Of a DNA stretch of 64,000 nt, positions 46,260 through 53,300 are shown in pieces. Below the pieces are notes generated by a model, which was not told the origin of the DNA, did not search any database, and saw nothing but the letters and a program-made list of their open reading frames with translations. A program made the position numbers and the translations under genes. Positions within the stretch are counted from its first letter, which is position 1, and each line of letters opens with the position of its first letter. Source of the stretch: Nannocystis sp. RBIL2 (lineage in GTDB: Bacteria > Myxococcota_A > Polyangia > Nannocystales > Nannocystaceae); contig NZ_JAPNJW010000002.1 of NCBI RefSeq assembly GCF_026626745.1, positions 4,860,151-4,924,150 of the forward strand, written 5' to 3'.

Positions 46260-46285
46260 GACGCGACGAGTCCGTGCGCATTACA
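46260..46285 (-). promoter_or_regulatory. Putative ECF sigma promoter, copper-island motif, site 2 (copZ)
   Basis: On the minus strand TGTAATGC (46285-46278), 14 bases, then CGTC (46263-46260). The copZ start codon is 44 bases further on, with AAGGAG between. It is arranged back-to-back with the copA promoter, 33 bases away. Confidence 0.75.
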
Positions 46286-46318
46286 GGCTCGCGTCTGCGC
46301 GTCGCCCGCCGAACGAGC

Positions 46319-46344
46319 TGTAATGCTTGGCAGGGTCCGGCGTC
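46319..46344 (+). promoter_or_regulatory. Putative ECF sigma promoter, copper-island motif, site 3 (copA)
   Basis: TGTAATGC (46319-46326), 14 bases, then CGTC (46341-46344). The copA ATG at 46362 follows after 17 bases, with GAGGAA as ribosome site. Together with site 2 it forms a 13-base inverted repeat (GCATTACAG..., ...CTGTAATGC). Confidence 0.75.
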
Positions 46345-46361
46345 AGCGAGTCGAGGAAATC

Positions 46362-48890
46362 ATGCCGAGCACCGCCGTCACTGCGAGAACCGCGACGCCC
46401 GAGGACGCTGCCTCCCGCGCCGACCTGCCGATCGAGGGGATGACCTGCGCCAGCTGCGTCGTCCGGGTCGAGCGCGCCCTCAAGGCCGTCCCCGGCGTCG
46501 AGGAGGCGCACGTCAACCTCGTCACGGGGCGCGCGAGCGTCACCTTCGACTCTGCGGCCGCGACGCACGCAGCGCTCACCCGGGCCATCGAGGACGCCGG
46601 TTATGAAGTGCCGCGGGCCGCGGCCGCCAGCACGACGAGCGTCGAGCTGCCGATCGCGGGCATGACCTGCGCCAACTGCGTCCGGCGGATCGAGAAGGCG
46701 CTGCGCGCGGTGCCAGGAGTGAGCGAGGCGACCGTCAACCTGGTCACGCAGCGCGCGACCGTACGCTTCGCGCCGGACACGACTTCGCCGCGTGCGCTGG
46801 TCGAGGCGATCACCAAGGCCGGCTACTCCGTGCCGAACTTCGACGCCGCCCCGGCTGCACGCTCCGAAGCGGCGACTCGGGCCGAGGCGCTCGAGCAGTC
46901 CGAGCAGCGGGAGCAACGAGGGCTCCGCCGCGACTTCATCCTCGCCGCGGCGCTCAGCGTCCCGCTGCTGATCGTGGCCATGTCGCACGGCGCCATCCCC
47001 GGCACCGAGGGCACGTTCGGCCGGTGGCTACAATTCGGCCTCGCCACGCCGGTCGTGTTCGGTCCTGGCCGGCGGTTCCTGCGGCTGGCCTGGAAGGCGC
47101 TGCGCCACGGCGCGGCCGACATGAACACTCTGGTCAGCATCGGCACGCTCGCCGCGTGGGTCTACTCGACCGTCACCCTGACGCTGCCCGGCCTGTTCCC
47201 GCACGCCGAGCACGGAGTGATGCCGCACCTGTACTACGAGGCAGCCGCGGCGATCATCAGCTTCGTGCTGCTCGGCAAGCTGCTCGAGACGCGGGCGCGC
47301 CGGCGCCTGTCCGACGCGGTCCGCGGTCTGGTCGCGCTGGTGCCGACGACTGCGCGGCGGGTCAACGACGGCCGCGAGGACGACGTGCCCGTCGAATCAC
47401 TCGTGCCCGGCGATCTCGTGCTCGTGCGCCCTGGCGAGCGGATCCCGACCGACGGCGTGATCGTCCGCGGCGTGTCCGCGGTCGACGAATCGATGCTGAC
47501 CGGCGAGAGCATCCCCGTCGACAAGACGAAGGACGCGCCGGTGTTCGGCGGGACTCTGAACCAGAGCGGCGCATTGGTGGTGCGAGTGACGCACACGGGC
47601 AGCGAGACCGCGCTGGCGCGGATCGTCGAGGCCGTCGAGCAGGCGCAGGGTTCGCGCGCCCCGATCGCGCGGCTCGCCGACGTCGTCAGCAGCTACTTCG
47701 TGCCGATCGTGCTCGCTATCGCAGGGGTCGCCCTGCTCGCCTGGATCGCCGTCGATCCGACCGCGGCGGGCTTCGCGGTGGCGATCGAGCGCTTCGTCGC
47801 GGTCCTCGTGATCGCGTGCCCATGCGCGCTCGGCCTGGCGACTCCGGCTGCGGTCGCGGTCGGCACCGGGCGGGGCGCCGAGCTCGGGATCCTCGTCAAG
47901 GGCGGGGCGGCGCTCGAGGCGGCGAGCCGCGTCGACACCGTGCTGCTCGACAAGACCGGCACCCTGACCGAAGGGAAGCCGGAGCTGACCGACGTCGTGC
48001 CGGACACGGGGTGGAGCGCCGCCGAGCTGCTGGCGCTGGTCGCTGCGGTCGAGCGGGAGAGCGAGCATCCGGTCGCGCGGGCCATCGTCGAGGGCGCCCG
48101 GCAGCGGGAGATCCGGGCCGCGCAGGCGAGTGATTTTCGGATGGAGCCGGGCTTCGGGATCGCGGGCAGCGTCGACGGCCGGGTCGTGCTCGTCGGGACG
48201 AGCGCCTGGCTGGGCCGCAGCGGCGTCGACGCCGCGAGTCTGGAGGCCGAGGCCGAAGGTCTCGCGGAGCGCGGACGGACCCCCTCGTTCGTCGCGGTCG
48301 ACGGCGTCCTCGCCGGCCTCGTCGCAGTCGCGGATCGCCCGACCGCGGGCGCGAGGCAGACCGTCGCCAGCCTGAGGGACATGGGGATCGAGGTGGCGAT
48401 GGTGACGGGCGATCGCCGAAGCACCGCGGCGGCCATCGCGGCCGAGCTCGGCATCGACCGCGTGATCGCGGAGGTGCGCCCGGAGGACAAGGCGCAGGTG
48501 GTCGCCGACGAACGGGCGCGCGGTCGGGTGGTGGCGATGGTCGGCGACGGGGTCAACGACGCGCCCGCGCTGGCCGGCGCGCACGTCGGGGTGGCGATCG
48601 GCACCGGCACCGACATCGCCATCGCGGCCGCCGACATCGCGCTGCTGCGGGGTGGGATCTCGAGCTTGCCCGTCGCACTGCGACTGGCACGCCGGACCCT
48701 GCGCACGATCCGGCAGAATCTGTTCTGGGCGTTCGTCTACAACGTGATCGGGATCCCGATCGCCGCCGGGGCGCTGTACCTGTGGACCGGCTGGTTGCTG
48801 TCCCCGGTCCTGGCGAGCGCGGCGATGTCGCTGTCGAGCGTGTCGGTGCTGACGAACTCGCTGCGCCTGCGGCGCTTCGCCACGGCTTGA
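46362..48890 (+). CDS. copA: Copper-exporting P1B-type ATPase
   Basis: 842 residues from ATG 46362; longer frames would start upstream of the promoter. Two N-terminal HMA domains carry GMTCASC (~26) and GMTCANC (~102). The transmembrane metal site is the CPC motif in VIACPCALGLATPAAVAVG. The phosphorylation loop is DKTGTLTEGK, the actuator is TGES, the HP motif is SEHPVARA, and the hinge is GDGVNDAPALAGAHVGVAIG. This is the Cu(I)-exporting class. It is divergent from copZ with a shared control region and precedes the cupredoxin gene by about 60 bases. Confidence 0.95.
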   Translation: MPSTAVTARTATPEDAASRADLPIEGMTCASCVVRVERALKAVPGVEEAHVNLVTGRASVTFDSAAATHAALTRAIEDAGYEVPRAAAASTTSVELPIAGMTCANCVRRIEKALRAVPGVSEATVNLVTQRATVRFAPDTTSPRALVEAITKAGYSVPNFDAAPAARSEAATRAEALEQSEQREQRGLRRDFILAAALSVPLLIVAMSHGAIPGTEGTFGRWLQFGLATPVVFGPGRRFLRLAWKALRHGAADMNTLVSIGTLAAWVYSTVTLTLPGLFPHAEHGVMPHLYYEAAAAIISFVLLGKLLETRARRRLSDAVRGLVALVPTTARRVNDGREDDVPVESLVPGDLVLVRPGERIPTDGVIVRGVSAVDESMLTGESIPVDKTKDAPVFGGTLNQSGALVVRVTHTGSETALARIVEAVEQAQGSRAPIARLADVVSSYFVPIVLAIAGVALLAWIAVDPTAAGFAVAIERFVAVLVIACPCALGLATPAAVAVGTGRGAELGILVKGGAALEAASRVDTVLLDKTGTLTEGKPELTDVVPDTGWSAAELLALVAAVERESEHPVARAIVEGARQREIRAAQASDFRMEPGFGIAGSVDGRVVLVGTSAWLGRSGVDAASLEAEAEGLAERGRTPSFVAVDGVLAGLVAVADRPTAGARQTVASLRDMGIEVAMVTGDRRSTAAAIAAELGIDRVIAEVRPEDKAQVVADERARGRVVAMVGDGVNDAPALAGAHVGVAIGTGTDIAIAAADIALLRGGISSLPVALRLARRTLRTIRQNLFWAFVYNVIGIPIAAGALYLWTGWLLSPVLASAAMSLSSVSVLTNSLRLRRFATA

Positions 48891-48895
48891 GCGGG

Positions 48896-48921
48896 TGTAA
48901 TGCCCCACCGACCGCTGCGTC
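48896..48921 (+). promoter_or_regulatory. Putative ECF sigma promoter, copper-island motif, site 4 (cupredoxin gene)
   Basis: TGTAATGC (48896-48903), 14 bases, then CGTC (48918-48921), starting 6 bases after the copA stop. The cupredoxin gene starts at 48953 after an AGGAG site. The motif matches sites 2 and 3 exactly in both boxes and in spacing. Confidence 0.75.
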
Positions 48922-48952
48922 AGCCCCATTGGAAAAAATGCAGGAGCTCACC

Positions 48953-49330
48953 ATGTCCACAGTCATCCTCCCTGTCGTCCTGTCCCTCGGCGTCACCGCA
49001 GTCGTCGGCGTCCTTCCCGCCCAGGCCGATGCTGCGACCGTCGCGCAGGCGCCGGCGGTCCGTGAGATCGAGGTCATCGTCGACGGAGACTATCGACCCG
49101 GCCGCATCACCGTCGCCGAGGGAGAGCGCGTCCGCCTGAAGTTCGTCCGTCGCGAGCAGTCGCCATGCACGCGTGAGGTCGTGTTCGCCGCCCTCGGCAT
49201 CCGCCGCGAGCTGCCGACCGATCAGTCGGTCATCCTCGAACTGCCGGCGCTCAGCCCCGGCGAGTACGAGTTCAAGTGCGGGATGAACATGATCAGGGGC
49301 GTGCTCGAGGTCGTGGCGCGCAAGCCCTAG
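48953..49330 (+). CDS. Secreted cupredoxin-like copper protein
   Basis: 125 residues from ATG 48953 (AGGAG 10 bases upstream; an ATG at 48938 is less well placed). A Sec signal (STVILPVVLSLGVTAVVGVL ending near AQADA) precedes one cupredoxin_1-type domain: VREIEVIVDGDYRPGRITVA, RLKFVRREQSPCTREVVF and PGEYEFKCGMNMIRGVLEVV. The cysteines in SPC and FKCGMNM and the nearby methionines are candidate copper ligands. This arrangement recurs beside CopA-type ATPases. It probably accepts copper in the periplasm. It has its own copy of the island promoter. Confidence 0.82.
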   Translation: MSTVILPVVLSLGVTAVVGVLPAQADAATVAQAPAVREIEVIVDGDYRPGRITVAEGERVRLKFVRREQSPCTREVVFAALGIRRELPTDQSVILELPALSPGEYEFKCGMNMIRGVLEVVARKP

Positions 49331-49420
49331 CGGTGCGACGTCGCTCGCGCTCGCGCTCCCGGTCGGCGCGAGCGGAGCGTGACTGCCTGACGGCCGCTGC
49401 ACGCACGAGGAGAACAGGTC

Positions 49421-50011
49421 ATGAGCGCCCGAGAGACGCACACCGAGCCGAAGCCGACGCCTGAAGTGGTGAGCCGGCTCGTCGCCAACCACCGCGAGTT
49501 CCTCGCCTTCCTGCAGCTGCGGGTCGGCAGCCGAGCCGTCGCCGAGGACATCCTGCAGGACGCGTTCGTGCGCGGCCTCGACAAGCTCGGCGGCCTGCGC
49601 GACGACGAGGCCGCGGTCGCCTGGTTCTACCGGCTGCTGCGCAACGCGGTGATCGATCGCCGGCGGCGCGACGCCGCGGCGGGCCGTCGCCTCGACGCCC
49701 TCGCGGCCGAGCTCGAGGAGGCAGTCGAACCTGCTCCCGAACTCCACGGCGCGGTCTGTCAGTGCGTGGCGCGGCTCGCCGACACCCTGAAGCCGGAGTA
49801 CGCGGAGGCGCTGCGGCGCATCGAGCTCGACGGTCTCGCGGTCAAGGACTACGCGGCCGAGGCGGGCATCACCGCGAACAATGCGGCGGTGCGGGTGTTT
49901 CGCGCCCGTGATGCGCTGAAGAAGCAGGTCGCCCGTTCGTGCGGCACCTGTGCCGAACACGGTTGCCTCGACTGCACCTGTGGCACCGGCGGCGGAGGAT
50001 GCGGCTCGTGA
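49421..50011 (+). CDS. CorE-like copper-responsive ECF sigma factor with cysteine-rich tail
   Basis: 196 residues. Sigma region 2 is visible (VANHREFLAFLQLRVGSRAV, AEDILQDAFVRGLDKL, AWFYRLLRNAVIDRRRRD) and region 4 follows (LKPEYAEALRRIELDGLAVK, ITANNAAVRVFRARDALKKQ). Between them is a CxC motif (Cys113-Gln-Cys115). The C-terminal 25 residues hold six cysteines at 174, 177, 182, 185, 187 and 194. In Myxococcus CorE (ECF44 group) a CxC linker and a Cys-rich tail sense copper directly, with no anti-sigma partner. None is encoded here either. It probably activates the four YGTAATGC-N14-CGTC promoters of this island. GAGGAG precedes the start. Confidence 0.9.
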   Translation: MSARETHTEPKPTPEVVSRLVANHREFLAFLQLRVGSRAVAEDILQDAFVRGLDKLGGLRDDEAAVAWFYRLLRNAVIDRRRRDAAAGRRLDALAAELEEAVEPAPELHGAVCQCVARLADTLKPEYAEALRRIELDGLAVKDYAAEAGITANNAAVRVFRARDALKKQVARSCGTCAEHGCLDCTCGTGGGGCGS

Positions 50012-50123
50012 CCGCGCGAGGCCGCCTGGACGCTGGCCCGAGGCTCGCGCTGCTCTCGCCGGGGTGTTCCGACGCTTGGCAAATCGAGACAGCGCCGGGC
50101 TCGCCCTCGACCTCGTGCCGCGA

Positions 50124-50558
50124 TCATTCGTCCCGCGTCTCTTTCACCCATGACTTGACGTGCGGGATACGCGGTACCAGGACCGCATAGACGGTGGCGA
50201 TCGCGGCGACCACGTACCAGCCCATGCCGATGGACATGCCGATCGCGGCCGCGAACCACACGGACGCGGCCGTGGTCAGGTTGGTGATCTTGTCGCCGGC
50301 GGCCTTCAGGATCATGCCTGCACCGAGGAAGCCGACGCCTGACACGACCTGCGCGGCGATGCGGGCAGGGCTGCTCGGATCGGCCTGCTGCGAGATGAAC
50401 GTGAACAGACACGCGCCGGCGATCACGAAGCAGTTCGTGCTGATGCCGGCGGGTTTGCTGCGTAGCTCGCGCTCGACGCCGATGGTCGTGCCGCAGAGCA
50501 GGCACACGGCGATGCGAATCAGGAATTCGAGCTCGTGTCCGACGAGGATGGCGTCCAT
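50124..50558 (-). CDS. MgtC/SapB family membrane protein
   Basis: 144 residues. Four hydrophobic segments and the family text are visible: IRIAVCLLCGTTIGVERELR, SKPAGISTNCFVIAGACLF, QVVSGVGFLGAGMILKAAGD, and ITNLTTAASVWFAAAIGMSI. The VxxGVGFLGAG and TTAASVW motifs are diagnostic for MgtC/SapB. In other bacteria MgtC affects Mg2+ homeostasis and F1Fo ATPase. Here the short, tail-less form is present. It faces the copper sigma gene convergently; a metal-related link is possible but not shown. Confidence 0.9.
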   Translation of the reverse strand: MDAILVGHELEFLIRIAVCLLCGTTIGVERELRSKPAGISTNCFVIAGACLFTFISQQADPSSPARIAAQVVSGVGFLGAGMILKAAGDKITNLTTAASVWFAAAIGMSIGMGWYVVAAIATVYAVLVPRIPHVKSWVKETRDE

Positions 50559-50570
50559 GCGGCGCGCACT

Positions 50571-51155
50571 TTACTCCGACCGCCGGGGTTCAGCCCCGCC
50601 GGGGCAACGCGTGCGATAGTCACGGACCAGCACGGCGAGGCCGTCGGCCTCTGGTTCGGCCTGCAAGCGCGCGAGGACGAGGCCCGCACGCTCGGCAGGC
50701 GCGGCGGCCCGCACCTCGGCGGCGAACGTGAAGGGCGCCGCGTCGCACGCGAGCTCGTCGCACACCTCGATCTCGGCGACGATCGCCCGCGCCTCGGCGG
50801 CCAGCGCCGCCGCGAGCTGGCGATCGCACGGCACGTCGGCGGCGGGGAACTGGTGCAGCCCGTCGGCGACGTGCATCCACTGGTGCGCCAGGCGGGCGGT
50901 GGCGGCGGCGTGGTCGAGCGAGTCCGCCAGCACGACGACGCCGTCGGGGCGCACCGTGCCGCGCGCGTGGCCGCCGAAGCAGATCGTCGGGCTCGCGCCA
51001 GCGATCGCGGGTCCGACGCGCGAGCCGCGGGCCGCGGCGACCAGCGTGCGTGCGCGCTCGGCGTGGGCGACGGTACCCGCCGGACAGGGCCGCGCCGCAG
51101 GCTCGCACGCGAGGCCGGCCACGAGCAGCAGCGCGGTGAGGTGACGGCTGTCCAT
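50571..51155 (-). CDS. Lipoprotein of unknown function with paired cysteines
   Basis: 194 residues from ATG 51155 (MDSRHLTALLLVAGLACEPA, lipoprotein signal). Visible text includes ARPCPAGTVAHAERARTLVA, TICFGGHARGTVRPDGVVVL, ATARLAHQWMHVADGLHQFP and AIVAEIEVCDELACDA. The histidine-bearing helix HQWMHVADG is reminiscent of a metal site, but I do not recognise a family. The start is 13 bases downstream of mgtC's... side and only 20 bases from the divergent MYXO-CTERM gene start, so the two share a very short control region. Confidence 0.6.
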   Translation of the reverse strand: MDSRHLTALLLVAGLACEPAARPCPAGTVAHAERARTLVAAARGSRVGPAIAGASPTICFGGHARGTVRPDGVVVLADSLDHAAATARLAHQWMHVADGLHQFPAADVPCDRQLAAALAAEARAIVAEIEVCDELACDAAPFTFAAEVRAAAPAERAGLVLARLQAEPEADGLAVLVRDYRTRCPGGAEPRRSE

Positions 51156-51175
51156 CACGTTCGGCGGATGATAGC

Positions 51176-51994
51176 GTGACGACGAGGAAAACCGTGAACC
51201 TGTCTCGCCCCGTGCGCCTCGCCTGGCCCCTCGCGGCCGCATTCGCGCTGCTCGCCGGCCCCGCGCGCGCCGATGTCATTCGTGAACCGCCGGACGACTG
51301 CCCGCCCGGCAGCGAGGGGGGCACCGGCCATTGCGGTGCGGAGTGCTACGCGCTGGTCTGCACGAACGACGACGAGTGCCCCGACGGCACGATCTGCCAG
51401 GCGACGAAGGCGTGCATTCGCGTCCTCGATTGTTTCCCGGAGCCCAAGCACGTCCACGGCGGCGCGTGCTCGCCCGGGGATACCTGCCGCGGCGCCGGCG
51501 AGACCTGCCAGGCCATCGACCTGTGCCTCCCGTCCGGTGAGACGTCGTCCAGTGGGAGCGAGACCGGCAGCAGCACGAGCAGCGGCACGAGCAGCGATAG
51601 CACCGGCAGCGGCACGAGCAGCACGAGCACCAGCACGGGGAACACGAGCACGAGCAGCGATAGCACCGGCGACGGCACGAGCAGCACGAGCACGACCACG
51701 GGGAGCACGAGCAGCACGACCAGCACGACCACCAGCGGTACGACCACTGGCACGAGCAACGGCAGCACCGAGGCGACCCCGACCACCGGTGGCCAGCCGG
51801 GGACCACCGGCAACGGCACGAGCAGCTCCACGGGCGGCGGCACGGGCAGCAACACGGGCGGCGGAGGCGGCGGCGACAAGGGCGGCTGTGCGGGTTGCCA
51901 CCTCACGGACGGGCCGCACGGGCTCCTCGCCCTGCTCGCGCTCATCGGCGTTCGCAGGCGGAGGCCGCGTCGACCTGTCCCAAAAGTCATGTGA
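51176..51994 (+). CDS. Secreted protein with Ser/Thr-rich linker and MYXO-CTERM-type tail
   Basis: 272 residues from GTG 51176. A Sec signal (RLAWPLAAAFALLAGPARAD) is followed by a cysteine-rich module (YALVCTNDDECPDGTICQAT, ACSPGDTCRGAGETCQAIDL). About 110 residues of Ser/Thr/Gly repeats come next, then CAGCHLTDGPHGLLALLALI with an Arg cluster (RRRRPRR). That end has the cysteine, hydrophobic helix and Arg patch of a MYXO-CTERM surface-sorting signal. Six extra residues (PVPKVM) after the Arg patch are encoded by a decayed CATGTCC palindrome, which may have replaced the original stop. Likely cell-surface. Confidence 0.78.
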   Translation: MTTRKTVNLSRPVRLAWPLAAAFALLAGPARADVIREPPDDCPPGSEGGTGHCGAECYALVCTNDDECPDGTICQATKACIRVLDCFPEPKHVHGGACSPGDTCRGAGETCQAIDLCLPSGETSSSGSETGSSTSSGTSSDSTGSGTSSTSTSTGNTSTSSDSTGDGTSSTSTTTGSTSSTTSTTTSGTTTGTSNGSTEATPTTGGQPGTTGNGTSSSTGGGTGSNTGGGGGGDKGGCAGCHLTDGPHGLLALLALIGVRRRRPRRPVPKVM

Positions 51995-52057
51995 ATTCGC
52001 AAGCCCGAGGACGCGCGCACCCCGGGGCGTCATCGGCTGTCTATTCGGACAGGTCGA
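51969..52057. repeat. Decayed CATGTCC-type palindromes around the MYXO-CTERM gene stop
   Basis: TCGACCTGTCC (from 51970) and GGACAGGTCGA (52047-52057) are perfect 11-base inverted repeats 66 bases apart. Each is next to a degenerate CATGTCC-like core (CTGTCCCAAAAGTCATG and CTGTCTATTCGGACAG). The first contributes the last codons and stop of the upstream gene. Confidence 0.5.
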
Positions 52058-52201
52058 TCGTGGAGCCGGGGCTGGTGGCCAGGCCGGCCTGAATCCGTCG
52101 AGCGAGGCAGGCTCTCGCGGACCTTTCGCAGGAAGCAAAGCACGAGACCTGCGCCGAGCGCTCCGCGCGAGCCCGTGAGCCCGGCCGACGCGAATGCTAG
52201 G

Positions 52202-53011
52202 ATGCAGCAGATGCAGCGACTCGCGATTTGTTGGTTGATGATGGCGGCGTGCGGGCCAGAGGCGCCGGAGGGCGGCTCGACCGCGACGGACCCCGATCCG
52301 TCGAGCTCGACCCCTTCGTCGACGGACACGCCGTTCCCGTCGACGAGCACGGCGTCCACCACCGAGGTACCGACCACCGGCGCGCAGACCACCGAGGGAT
52401 CGACGACGACCGACAGCACGGGCGCGGAACCGTCGACCACCGGTCCGACGCCGGCGACCTCGACGACGGGCGACACCTCGAGCGGGGGCATGACCGCCCC
52501 CGAGGGCAGCACCACCGGAGAGGCCGCGCCGTGCTGCGTCGCTCCCGACGAACCGACGTCGAGCGTGCAGGCCCAGACGCCGGTCGGCACGAGGGCCCTG
52601 CCGTGGGCCGTCTACAGCATCTCGGGCGGCGAATGCGGCGGCACGCGGTTCCTGTACCTGTACTCCGAGGCATCCGGCGTGGAGGCCCCACCGTTCGAGA
52701 TGGATGGCGTCGACCACCTGGAGATTTCGATCAGCAGCTACATGGACATGTGGCCTGACGACTTCATCGGCACCGGCCCTGCAGAGGTGAAGGCGCACTT
52801 CGACGGCCAGTCCGCGAGCATCGCGGGCGAGATCTCGATCCTCCAATATGACAGCGGTTCCGAGGACAACCTCTGGTGCGATCCGGAGGGGACGCCGGTC
52901 ACGCCCGACGCCCACATCTCGTTCACGATCGCCTTGAAGGCCGACGGCTGGGACATCGCCGGCGAGGTGGTGGCCGACTACTGCCCGGCGCTGAGCAAGA
53001 TCTGTCCGTGA
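52202..53011 (+). CDS. Linker-type lipoprotein of unknown function
   Basis: 269 residues from ATG 52202 (52211 is also possible). The signal MQQMQRLAICWLMMAACGPE is followed by about 95 residues of Thr/Ser/Pro linker. The C-terminal ~150 residues form a compact domain with cysteines (APCCVAPDEPTSSVQA, GGECGGTRFLYLYSEASGVE, HLEISISSYMDMWPDDFIG, NLWCDPEGTPVTPDAHISF). I do not recognise it. A beta-sandwich binding domain on the cell surface is plausible. Monocistronic by spacing. Confidence 0.7.
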   Translation: MQQMQRLAICWLMMAACGPEAPEGGSTATDPDPSSSTPSSTDTPFPSTSTASTTEVPTTGAQTTEGSTTTDSTGAEPSTTGPTPATSTTGDTSSGGMTAPEGSTTGEAAPCCVAPDEPTSSVQAQTPVGTRALPWAVYSISGGECGGTRFLYLYSEASGVEAPPFEMDGVDHLEISISSYMDMWPDDFIGTGPAEVKAHFDGQSASIAGEISILQYDSGSEDNLWCDPEGTPVTPDAHISFTIALKADGWDIAGEVVADYCPALSKICP

Positions 53012-53300
53012 GGTGCGTCGCCGGGTGCCCGTCGCTCCGGGAGCGGGCAGACCTCGGACCTCGACGATCGAATCAGCGGGCGTCTGCATGCAAGTCGGCC
53101 GAAGCCGCGACGATCGCTACGCGCGAAAGGACACGGCAGTCGCCCTCGCGCCCCCTGCGCGACCCAGCCCGTGGGCCGCCAATCCAGCGCGCCTCCCCTG
53201 CCCTGCCACGCGGCGACCACCGGCCCCGCGTCTTTCGCTCGTCCTGACCTCTCCGCAGCTCGAGTTCCCCGCCTGAGCCGCGCGGGATATCCTGGTCGCG

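Noticed and set aside
46278-46326. GCATTACAG ... CTGTAATGC as a CopY/BlaI-type repressor operator
   Set aside because: The half-sites are more than 25 bases apart, and each is followed by CGTC at exactly 14 bases. The same unit occurs singly at 39553 and 48896. Divergent ECF promoters explain it better.
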